Source: Methanoregulaceae archaeon (lineage in GTDB: Archaea > Halobacteriota > Methanomicrobia > Methanomicrobiales > Methanospirillaceae). From it: 6,388 nucleotides of DNA. Position numbers and translations under genes: made by a program. Location of the stretch: NCBI GenBank assembly GCA_013331415.1, contig DUGL01000126.1, positions 1-6,388 on the forward strand. Direction: 5' to 3'. Numbering within the stretch: the first letter of the stretch is position 1; every line of letters begins with the position of its first letter. The notes below the pieces were generated by a model, which was given only the letters and a program-made list of their open reading frames with translations, was not told where the DNA came from and searched no databases. Below, piece after piece: positions 1 through 4,774 of the stretch.

Positions 1-6
1 TTTCAT

Positions 7-30
7 AGGAAATGGCGGAGCCATTCTCAT
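7..30. repeat. Imperfect palindromic repeat, copy A
   Basis: A hairpin-forming element: AATGGC at 11-16 and GCCATT at 20-25 enclose a GGA triloop. The outer arms pair only partly (an A-C mismatch, then G-T and G-C pairs). Its right flank (CATTCTCAT) closely resembles that of copy B (CATTTTCAT at 86-94). The first bases of the window (TTTCATAGGAAA) resemble the sequence just after copy B (TTTTCATTGGAAA), so a further unit may lie off the left edge. Whether this is a dispersed genomic repeat family cannot be told from one window. Confidence 0.55.
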
Positions 31-69
31 AGTAACCGCCTATGACCGCCGTGCGATCGATCATAAAGT

Positions 70-94
70 ATGAAAATGCCGCAGGCATTTTCAT
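70..94. repeat. Perfect 11-bp palindromic repeat, copy B
   Basis: ATGAAAATGCC at 70-80 is the exact reverse complement of GGCATTTTCAT at 84-94, around a GCA triloop. This gives a perfect 11-bp stem. Compared with copy A, the inner stem is swapped from GGC/GCC to GCC/GGC, so pairing is kept although the bases differ. No T-run follows on the plus strand, so it does not look like a simple terminator. It lies downstream of the leftward tRNA-Leu and could act as a transcript 3' structure, a protein-binding site or a small mobile palindrome. Confidence 0.65.
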
Positions 95-105
95 TGGAAA
101 AATGA

Positions 106-141
106 CCTCTCTCCTGTACGCGTGAAACGGAAAGAGAGAGG
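106..141. repeat. Inverted repeat CCTCTCTC/GAGAGAGG
   Basis: CCTCTCTC at 106-113 pairs exactly with GAGAGAGG at 134-141 around a 20-nt loop. The loop contains a small CGT-GAA-ACG hairpin (121-129). A 10-bp direct repeat, GAAACGGAAA, occurs at 124-133 and again at 149-158, so one copy is inside the loop and one just beyond the stem. The element lies 30-65 nt past the 3' end of the tRNA-Leu gene. Function unknown. Confidence 0.45.
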
Positions 142-165
142 GGACGAAGAAACGGAAAATGCTGC

Positions 166-170
166 AAAAA
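166..170 (-). terminator. T-run terminator of tRNA-Leu
   Basis: Read leftward, the base immediately after the tRNA 3' end begins TTTTT, followed by GC. A short oligo-T run directly after the mature 3' end is a usual archaeal tRNA termination signal. No CCA is encoded between the discriminator base and the T-run. Confidence 0.55.
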
Positions 171-255
171 TGCGAGGGAAGGGATTTGAACCCTAGAACT
201 CCTACGAGACGGACCCCTCAAGCCCGCGCCTTTGACCAGGCTCGGCAACCCTCGC
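171..255 (-). tRNA. tRNA-Leu (anticodon GAG)
   Basis: An 85-nt class II tRNA read on the minus strand. The acceptor arms GCGAGGG and CCCTCGC pair fully and are followed by discriminator A, as expected for leucine. The D arm carries GCCGAGCCTGGTCAAAGGC. The anticodon stem CGGGC/GTCCG (one G-U pair) closes loop TTGAGGG, which places GAG as the anticodon, reading CTC and CTT. A variable arm with CTC/GAG pairing precedes the T arm AGGG-TTCAAAT-CCCT, whose outermost pair is T-T. CCA is not encoded. The T-loop TTCAAAT carries C56, the target of the aTrm56 enzyme encoded at 3214-3738. No intron is seen. The gene is divergent from the ACT regulator gene at 454. Confidence 0.95.
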
Positions 256-279
256 ACGTACCATATTGTAAACAACGTT

Positions 280-287
280 TATCTAAA
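280..287 (-). promoter_or_regulatory. TATA box for tRNA-Leu
   Basis: On the minus strand TTTAGATA lies within a T-rich run (TTTTTTAGATAAA). Its centre is about 28 nt upstream of the tRNA 5' end at 255, the normal archaeal TATA-to-transcription-start distance. Confidence 0.6.
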
Positions 288-420
288 AAAGGATATCCAT
301 CCATCGCAGGATACGCCGGACTCAGTGAACAGGAGCTTTTTCCACACGGCGTAACGGCCCAGGGGAGTGCGGGGACACCCTGTGCGACACTATACACGGA
401 TGCAACATTATCAACAGTGA

Positions 421-428
421 TGTATAAG
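421..428 (+). promoter_or_regulatory. TATA box for ACT regulator gene
   Basis: TGTATAAG is centred about 29 nt before the ATG at 454, so transcription would begin at or within a few bases of the start codon. That implies a leaderless or nearly leaderless mRNA. No strong Shine-Dalgarno motif lies close to the ATG; the nearest GGAG is about 20 nt upstream. A second TATA-like string, ACTATACAC (388-396), would give a longer leader and is the weaker candidate. Confidence 0.55.
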
Positions 429-453
429 AAGGAGCAGGCTGGAACACTCTGTC

Positions 454-954
454 ATGTGGTCTGCTATCATCCGGGAGTTTGCCGATTCCCCCTCCCAGCT
501 CCGGGTAGCAAAGTTCCTGCTCGAGAACGGATTCGGGGTGAACCCCAAGGGGAGAATCATGTGCAATGATATCGAGATATCCGCAACCCGGCTCGCAAAG
601 GCTATCAATACTGACCGCAGGGTCGTTGATGCGACCGCCCACCGGATCCTTGAGCAGGCATCATTGCGGTCCGTCTTTACCCACCTGCGGGCAACTCCTG
701 ACCTCTCGCTCCTCACCACACCACTCGGGCTCTCGGTCATCACCGTCCTCCCCCGGGATGCACGGGAGCGGGGTATTGTCGGGGCTGTGGTCTCGGTAAT
801 CTGTGGGTATGACCTCACGCTCCGCCAGATCTTTGTGACCGACCCGGTCCTTTCCGAGGAACCGAAACTGGTCGTCATCATCGATGGGGATATCCCGGGA
901 AACGTCATTGAAGCAATACGAAAACTCCCGCAGGTACGACAGGTCATCCTGTAA
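454..954 (+). CDS. HTH + ACT domain regulator of amino acid metabolism (COG2150-like)
   Basis: A 166-aa soluble protein matching the archaeal family annotated as predicted regulator of amino acid metabolism with an ACT domain. Residues about 13-67 (SPSQLRVAKFLLENGFGVN, then ISATRLAKAINTDRRVVDATAHRI) read as a helical HTH-like DNA-binding region. Residues about 91-166 read as an ACT-type ligand-binding fold, from GLSVITVLPRDARERGIVG through a beta strand (KLVVIIDGDIP) to the C-terminal QVRQVIL. ACT domains usually bind amino acids, so ligand-responsive regulation is the family-level inference; ligand and targets are unknown. The ATG at 454 is chosen because MW..II..F is the usual family N-terminus and a TATA box lies about 29 nt upstream. 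The gene stands alone, divergent from tRNA-Leu and convergent with the HD gene. Confidence 0.85.
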   Translation: MWSAIIREFADSPSQLRVAKFLLENGFGVNPKGRIMCNDIEISATRLAKAINTDRRVVDATAHRILEQASLRSVFTHLRATPDLSLLTTPLGLSVITVLPRDARERGIVGAVVSVICGYDLTLRQIFVTDPVLSEEPKLVVIIDGDIPGNVIEAIRKLPQVRQVIL

Positions 955-1052
955 CCCTGGGCACGTTGTTCCCTGAGAGAATGGAAATGCTGGTCCGCTT
1001 CTGGTGCAGGATTCACGCTTGAGTGCTCTCCGCGTGCTAAGCGGGTGTGCAG

Positions 1053-1071
1053 CTACCCCCGTTGGAGGTAG
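1053..1071. other. Hairpin in the spacer between convergent genes
   Basis: CTACCCCC (1053-1060) pairs with GGAGGTAG (1064-1071) around a GTT triloop, with one C-A mismatch. A smaller CCGC/GCGG hairpin (1030-1033 with 1041-1044) sits upstream, and CACGC/GCGTG (1014-1018 with 1032-1036) competes with it. No T-run follows on either strand, so it is not a canonical intrinsic terminator. The 955-1130 spacer has no convincing open reading frame. A small structured RNA is possible but unsupported by any family motif I recognise. Confidence 0.35.
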
Positions 1072-1106
1072 TGGATGAAATACGACAGCGCGGGAAAATC
1101 AGGGGC

Positions 1107-1133
1107 AACGAGATGGTTTAACGAGATGGTTTA
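1107..1133. repeat. Tandem 13-bp duplication at the HD gene 3' end
   Basis: ACGAGATGGTTTA occurs twice head to tail (1108-1120 and 1121-1133), and the period-13 match extends one base further left to 1107. The second copy includes the TAA stop of the leftward HD gene (1131-1133), and the first copy repeats the same TTA trinucleotide at 1118-1120. It looks like a replication-slippage or unequal-recombination duplication just beyond the reading frame. Confidence 0.85.
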
Positions 1134-1637
1134 CCGGGAGCAGCCCCCGATCTGCTCGCAGAAGAGCCACAAGCGATAAATCCGGTGCCTGATCCTCCGG
1201 TCAAGGGAGAGGGACGATTCCAGCCGGTTGTAGATGGAGATCTCGTGCGATCCCTTTACCAGGTTATCTGCATTGGCAACGATCTTCTCTTCCAGGGTTT
1301 GGGGCATACAGTTGACAGGGGGCAGGCGGAGGAGACTGCATTCATCGGCAGACAGCCCTGCACCGATATGCCGCTCGACGATCCGAACAACATCCTCTGG
1401 CAAACCGAGATCCCGGCAGTATGCTGCTCCACGCACGGCATGATGGAGGGAATGGGTCATGCCCCTGCCGATATCGTGGAGGAGCGCGCCCCCCGTGACC
1501 AGCCCCGAATCGATAACCCCGTACCTGTCGACAAAAGAAGAGGCGAGATCGCGGACGGCATGGCAGTGAGCAATCACCTTCGGGCTGCAACCAGCTTCCC
1601 TGAGCATCCGGTCACAGCGGGAGTCGCCCTCACGCAT
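1131..1637 (-). CDS. HD-domain protein, TIGR00295-like putative phosphohydrolase
   Basis: A 168-aa protein with HD superfamily metal ligands: H26 (AHCHAV), the HD pair H54-D55 in GGALLHDIGRG, H90 (VERHIG) and D124 in IVANADNLVK. This fits the short archaeal HDIG proteins assigned to TIGR00295, whose substrate is not established; HD proteins typically hydrolyse phosphomonoesters or phosphodiesters, often of nucleotides. H62, H65 and H66 (THSLHHA) add possible metal or phosphate contacts. It is the last gene of the leftward operon. Its ATG (1635-1637) overlaps the TFE stop (ATGCGTGA, 8-nt overlap), which favours translational coupling; no strong ribosome binding site is seen. A 13-bp tandem duplication covers its stop codon. 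Confidence 0.85.
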   Translation of the reverse strand: MREGDSRCDRMLREAGCSPKVIAHCHAVRDLASSFVDRYGVIDSGLVTGGALLHDIGRGMTHSLHHAVRGAAYCRDLGLPEDVVRIVERHIGAGLSADECSLLRLPPVNCMPQTLEEKIVANADNLVKGSHEISIYNRLESSLSLDRRIRHRIYRLWLFCEQIGGCSR

Positions 1638-2142
1638 GCCCGAGAGTCTCTTGAATCTCTGCGATCCGCTTCTTCAGGGCCCTGAGGAGCATCTCGTTGT
1701 CATAGTGCTCCAGCTGCTGGTCGCAGGGAGGACAGATAAACGAGACATCGAATGCCTGGTTGAAGGTGACGATGATGCCACAGGACTTGCAGGTGTAAAA
1801 ATCATTCTCCTCCTCGAACTTCTCCCGCACTTTGAGCTTCTCAAGAATAGCATCGAGATCTTCCCGGATCACATCGGAGATCTGGTCGATGCGCAGGTGC
1901 CACAGGTATGTCAGCCACCCGGTCTCGTTGTTCTTGATCCGCCGGTACTCGGCAAGCCGCTTTTCATACAGGGTGTAGAGGGTGTGCCGGACCGAGTTTA
2001 AGTTGATCCCGGTCTGGGCTGCAAGCTGTTCATCGCTCCATTCACCTTCAGGGGGAAATTTCTCGAGGAGTGCCATTCCCTCCTCACCAATCAGCCGCAT
2101 CAGGTACGCTCGTACTGCCGGATTATCAAGGACCTCGTCCAT
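1630..2142 (-). CDS. tfe: Transcription factor E (TFE, archaeal TFIIE-alpha homologue)
   Basis: A 170-aa general transcription factor that helps RNA polymerase and TBP/TFB open the promoter. Residues about 5-75 form the extended winged helix (NPAVRAYLMRLIGEEGMALL, then the TGINLNSVRHTLYTLYEKRLAEY recognition region). A charged helical linker follows (about 85-112, DLDAILEKLKVREKFEEEN). A zinc ribbon then has ligands C118, C121, C137 and C140 (CKSCG and CPPC), and the tail is helical. Length fits the family. Translation is placed at ATG 2142 because MDEVLDNPAVRAYL is the family-like N-terminus; the frame is open 29 codons further upstream (to 2229), but that part overlaps the ATP-grasp gene and lacks TFE similarity. 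The start lies 17 nt inside the ATP-grasp reading frame. The stop overlaps the HD gene start. Confidence 0.95.
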   Translation of the reverse strand: MDEVLDNPAVRAYLMRLIGEEGMALLEKFPPEGEWSDEQLAAQTGINLNSVRHTLYTLYEKRLAEYRRIKNNETGWLTYLWHLRIDQISDVIREDLDAILEKLKVREKFEEENDFYTCKSCGIIVTFNQAFDVSFICPPCDQQLEHYDNEMLLRALKKRIAEIQETLGHA

Positions 2143-3217
2143 AGAGCCTTCCACCCATATATTGTTGTACTCGTCTAATATGCTTATCCAGCATGTGCAT
2201 CGCATCCCGCTGCCTGGACCCCCAGCCATACACGCTCACAACCGCCTGCCCTTCCTCAAAGAATGTTCCGGGCCAGGGGATATCCGCGATCATCGGGGAC
2301 AGGCAGGCGAGATTGGCGCCGACCTCCATATCCCGCTCCGCAAACAGGATTGTCCGGACCGCAACCTGGCGGAAGACCGGTTTTTTTCCAGGCAGTGTCC
2401 CCTGGCATGCAGCCACATGGGCAGAGAAGAGGTTCATGCCCGTCGCCAGTTCGATCGTATCAAGGGTCGCCTGGAACCGGGGATTGACCTCAATTGCATG
2501 GATACTCTCCCCGGCCATAAAATCGATTCCAATGGTACCACAGCAGCCGCTTTTCGCCGCGATATGTTCGGCATACCCAACCATCGCCTCCGCATCACCC
2601 GGATACGGCGTCAGGGAGCCTGAGAAACCGAACCGTGCCTGTCCCGCTCCCCTGAGGATCTGCAGGTTCCCTGCGATGGCAACGGCCGAAGATCCGGTGG
2701 CAAGGCAGCAGACCGAGGCAGGCGTCCCCTGAACAACCTCCTCGGCGAGGTGCGGGATCTCCCCGTACTCTCCCATCCATGCCCGGTAGTCATCGTCACC
2801 CTGCACAACAGCGTTTCGCCATCCCCCGGATCCTCTCCGCGGCTTGAGCATCGCCGGGTACGTCCCGGCAGCAAGCAGGTGCGGGGCAGGAATGCCAAGT
2901 TCGTCAAAGAACCGGTGCGTCGCGAGCTTGTCAAGGAACCGGTCCACCTTTGCCGGAGAAGTGCCGCAGAGCTCCCGCGATGACAGGGCTTCTGCCCCCG
3001 ATGTCGCAACGAGGAGATCCGGAGCGTGCCGGGTGCACATCTCCTCCACGGCCCCTTCCAGCTCGTCAAGCTCGGAGAACGCCAGGGCATCCCGGGCATA
3101 GAACGAGAGATCCTGGTCGCAGAAATGGTCCACTGCATACACCTCGTAGCCGGCGCCGTACGCAGACTGTGCAACATGCCGCGTTGCAAACCCGGCAACC
3201 AGGACCGTCCTCTTCAT
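2126..3217 (-). CDS. ATP-grasp superfamily carboligase-like protein (COG2232-like)
   Basis: A 363-aa cytosolic enzyme predicted to couple ATP hydrolysis to an amide or similar bond via an acyl-phosphate. The N-terminal part (VLVAGFATRHVAQSAYGAGYEVYAVD, residues 5-30) looks like the pre-ATP-grasp fold. The nucleotide region has LKPRRGSGGW (124-133) and AEEVVQGTPASV (158-169). Metal-binding and catalytic residues appear as GTIGIDF (D232) and IEVNPRF (E243, N245). The resemblance is to archaeal ATP-grasp proteins of COG2232; a related protein (Orf17) occurs in C1-transfer gene clusters of methylotrophic bacteria, which hints at C1-cofactor synthesis, but I recall this from memory and the substrate is unknown. 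ATG 3217 overlaps the aTrm56 stop by 4 nt (ATGA). The last 17 nt run into tfe. Confidence 0.8.
   Translation of the reverse strand: MKRTVLVAGFATRHVAQSAYGAGYEVYAVDHFCDQDLSFYARDALAFSELDELEGAVEEMCTRHAPDLLVATSGAEALSSRELCGTSPAKVDRFLDKLATHRFFDELGIPAPHLLAAGTYPAMLKPRRGSGGWRNAVVQGDDDYRAWMGEYGEIPHLAEEVVQGTPASVCCLATGSSAVAIAGNLQILRGAGQARFGFSGSLTPYPGDAEAMVGYAEHIAAKSGCCGTIGIDFMAGESIHAIEVNPRFQATLDTIELATGMNLFSAHVAACQGTLPGKKPVFRQVAVRTILFAERDMEVGANLACLSPMIADIPWPGTFFEEGQAVVSVYGWGSRQRDAMHMLDKHIRRVQQYMGGRLYGRGP
2147..2155 (-). promoter_or_regulatory. Ribosome binding site for tfe
   Basis: Read leftward, GGTGGAAGG ends 4 nt before ATG 2142. It is the clearest Shine-Dalgarno-like string at any junction in this operon and supports the short TFE start. 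It lies inside the last codons of the ATP-grasp gene. Confidence 0.5.
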
Positions 3218-3738
3218 CGTTCTTCGGTTTGTTTGCCCATCGCACTTGGTATTACCCGGACGTGGGCGCCGGGAAATTCCCTATCGAGCTCGGTCGCCGC
3301 GAAGAGATGATCCAGGAGCACCGCGAGGCTCGATATCTCTGAATGCGGCTGGCCGGTTACCGCGATATTGTAATCAGCCAGCCCGTAGAGCTCACCGGGA
3401 ACCTTCTCGGCCCCCACCACCACGAGAATACGTTCTGCCTCGCGCAGTTCGTCCTCCCTGTCCTGGATGCGCTCACCGTACATAGTCAGGTGAACAACGG
3501 TCCCTCCCGATTCTCTCCACTCCCGGATGCAGCGTTTCCATGGGATCTTGTCCTCAATGAAAAAGTCCCCACCCCACCGCTCAACCACATCGCGGATGCT
3601 CCGGACAACGCCGGAATCATCAGCAGCGAGGAACATCCCGCGTGCACCCAGTGCGCGTGCGGCGAGCCCGACGTGGGTGGTCACCCGCTGGTCACGGAGC
3701 GGCCGGTGCCCGATGCGGAGGATAACAATCTCCGGCAT
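3214..3738 (-). CDS. trm56: tRNA (cytidine(56)-2'-O)-methyltransferase, aTrm56
   Basis: A 174-aa SPOUT-family RNA methylase that uses S-adenosylmethionine to 2'-O-methylate C56 in the T-loop of tRNAs, in archaea only. Diagnostic stretches are RIGHRPLRDQRVTTHVGLAARALGA (residues 8-32), VVHLTMYGERIQD (81-93), and the trefoil-knot cofactor site VVVGAEKVPGELYGLADYNIAVTGQPHSE (106-134). The length is typical. ATG 3738 abuts the TAG stop of the preceding small gene without a gap, and an AGGA string sits shortly upstream. Its stop overlaps the ATP-grasp start by 4 nt. It is the second gene of the operon. The tRNA-Leu encoded at 171-255 carries the target C56. Confidence 0.93.
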   Translation of the reverse strand: MPEIVILRIGHRPLRDQRVTTHVGLAARALGARGMFLAADDSGVVRSIRDVVERWGGDFFIEDKIPWKRCIREWRESGGTVVHLTMYGERIQDREDELREAERILVVVGAEKVPGELYGLADYNIAVTGQPHSEISSLAVLLDHLFAATELDREFPGAHVRVIPSAMGKQTEER

Positions 3739-4017
3739 CTATTCCTGCCCTTTCCGTATTCTGATGACCCCGTTCTCAACGGAAAACGGTGCACTGGTAT
3801 CGTAGCGGGCCTGGGAGCAGAGGATTGTCTCCGGAATGGTGAGGACCCGCCAGCCTGCCGGACCTTTCCCGACCAGGAAGGCTCCCTCGAGCCGGGAGAG
3901 TGATGCCTCCACGGCATCCCTGGTACAGCCGGCCTTTCCGGAGAGTGTCTCCTCGTCCTGGTCCGGGTCATCTGCCAGGATGTGGTAGACCTGCCAGTCC
4001 CGATCCTCGTTCTTCAC
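3739..4017 (-). CDS. Small winged-helix-like protein, first gene of the TFE operon
   Basis: A 92-aa acidic protein from a GTG start at 4017. Residues about 7-45 look like a helix-turn-helix (WQVYHILADDPDQDEETLSGKAGCTRDAVEASLSRLEG), followed by a wing-like strand pair (AFLVGKGPAGWRVLTIPE, 46-63) and a short beta tail (VENGVIRIRKGQE). I recognise no named family; a small transcription regulator or an adaptor is possible. The frame is open upstream to a TTG at 4059, but those 14 codons contain the strong TATA box at 4043-4050, so I favour the GTG lying about 29 nt from the TATA centre (leaderless). It is the promoter-proximal gene of the operon, abutting trm56. Confidence 0.65.
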   Translation of the reverse strand: MKNEDRDWQVYHILADDPDQDEETLSGKAGCTRDAVEASLSRLEGAFLVGKGPAGWRVLTIPETILCSQARYDTSAPFSVENGVIRIRKGQE

Positions 4018-4042
4018 CTGTACACATTCCGCGGATCCCGGA

Positions 4043-4050
4043 TTATATCT
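4043..4050 (-). promoter_or_regulatory. TATA box of the five-gene TFE operon
   Basis: On the minus strand AGATATAA (preceded by AAAA) is the best TATA match in the window. Its centre is about 29 nt upstream of the GTG at 4017, predicting a near-leaderless mRNA for the first gene. No other good TATA box is seen between the packed downstream genes, which supports one long transcript. Confidence 0.65.
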
Positions 4051-4081
4051 TTTTGCCAAGGGGGGCTTTGAAGAGGGAGAC

Positions 4082-4089
4082 TTTATGCA
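4082..4089 (+). promoter_or_regulatory. TATA box for the 4113 gene
   Basis: TTTATGCA lies about 27 nt (centre) before the GTG at 4113. It is divergent from the operon TATA box at 4043-4050, the two being only about 32 bp apart, so binding at one could affect the other. Confidence 0.45.
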
Positions 4090-4112
4090 TGGTCATTCCG
4101 ATATGATTGACC

Positions 4113-4520
4113 GTGACCGGAGAGGAGCCCCTGCCCTATCGTGACCTGGTACGTATTGCTGATCGCCTGCTCGAGCGCGGTGAAGACAACCCGGAGGTCC
4201 TCTCCCGGGAGCTCGCATACCTTGCACCCGGGATCCGGGATGAACTTTTCACCTCCGACCTCCTGAACGCATACCAGGTCTTCTTCTATTTCTATCGCAA
4301 AGACCCGGGCGATCTCGAGCGCGAACGTCTCATGCTCCAGCCGGCATCGGCGCTGGGAGCCGGGGTGCTCATTGCCGAGCTCGACCTCTTCGAAATTTTC
4401 TTCTCGCTTGAGCAGGGCGAACCGGTATTCTCGGTGAGCGATGGGGAGTCTGTCCTCGCACGGTACCATGGACCTGATGCCTATCAACGGGCGCTCAGGT
4501 TCCTCGATGAGGCACGCTAA
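4113..4520 (+). CDS. Unrecognised 135-aa acidic protein
   Basis: I do not recognise a family. The protein is soluble and acidic, with a helical N-terminal half (YRDLVRIADRLLERGEDNPEVLSRELAYLAPGIRDELFTSDLLNAYQVFFYFYRKD) and a C-terminal half that looks alpha/beta (LGAGVLIAELDLFEIFFSLEQGEPVFSVSDGESVLARYHG). No cysteine cluster, signal peptide, membrane segment or catalytic motif is evident. Codons end mostly in C or G like the neighbouring genes, and the plus-strand reading has ordinary amino-acid composition, which favours it over a longer frame on the other strand. The start is uncertain: GTG 4113 sits about 27 nt from the TATA box; TTG 4107 is the alternative. There is no in-frame ATG near the 5' end. 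It is transcribed away from the TFE operon. Confidence 0.6.
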   Translation: MTGEEPLPYRDLVRIADRLLERGEDNPEVLSRELAYLAPGIRDELFTSDLLNAYQVFFYFYRKDPGDLERERLMLQPASALGAGVLIAELDLFEIFFSLEQGEPVFSVSDGESVLARYHGPDAYQRALRFLDEAR

Positions 4521-4774
4521 AACCCCCTCTTTCACCAGAAAACCGGTGAGGTGTCGTGCAGAACGTGCATCATTCCGTGACAGGCAGGTACTCTCCAGAA
4601 CTGCCCGGTGTATCCGGCACATCCTTTCTCATCCTTCGGGGTCAGACAATCCCGTGGTTATGCGCGGTGTTCGCGCGATTCAGTTCCTGATCCAGCGAGG
4701 GCTCCGGAAACCTGTTGCGGCCCCGGTCTTGAAATCCTGTGCAGGCATGTCGTGTCAGGAACGCGCGTGACCCG
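4521..4774. other. Gene-poor spacer between convergent genes
   Basis: This 254-bp stretch between two gene 3' ends has no convincing coding region; the longest short frame I checked (about 44 codons from a GTG near 4556) has no ribosome binding site or recognisable product. It contains two hairpins: TCACC/GGTGA (4532-4536 with 4545-4549, just after the 4113 gene stop) and GCGCG/CGCGC (4662-4666 with 4672-4676, five-base loop). Imperfect direct repeats of about 19 nt lie near its two ends, at 4551-4568 and 4747-4766. No T-run terminator is obvious on either strand. Confidence 0.5.

Noticed and set aside
1..160. CRISPR array at the left edge
   Set aside because: The repeated units are two or three degenerate palindromes without regular spacers, and no cas genes are present.
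411..1016. A 201-codon minus-strand open frame opposite the ACT regulator
   Set aside because: Rich in Ser/Arg/Thr with no recognisable motif; the plus strand encodes a recognisable HTH+ACT protein.
955..1130. C/D or H/ACA box guide RNA
   Set aside because: TGGATGA near 1072 and ACA near 1085 resemble box elements, but no matching box D or kink-turn geometry was found.
2143..2229. N-terminal extension of TFE to an upstream ATG at 2229
   Set aside because: The extra 29 residues lack TFE similarity and lie fully inside the ATP-grasp gene; a Shine-Dalgarno string points to ATG 2142.
1185..2623. Long plus-strand open frames (1185-1685, 1636-2001, 1982-2623)
   Set aside because: They lie antisense to the HD, TFE and ATP-grasp genes, whose protein motifs are clear; open antisense frames are expected at this G+C.
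4018..4059. TTG start at 4059 for the small winged-helix-like gene
   Set aside because: The extension would contain the strongest TATA box in the window; GTG 4017 is at the expected distance from it.
4083..4622. A 179-codon open frame on the minus strand opposite the 4113 gene
   Set aside because: Its composition is patchy, it runs through the promoter region and the spacer, and the plus-strand frame has codon use like the neighbouring genes plus a TATA box.
4556..4680. A short plus-strand frame of about 44 codons in the convergent spacer
   Set aside because: GTG start without ribosome binding site or TATA box at the right distance, and no recognisable product.
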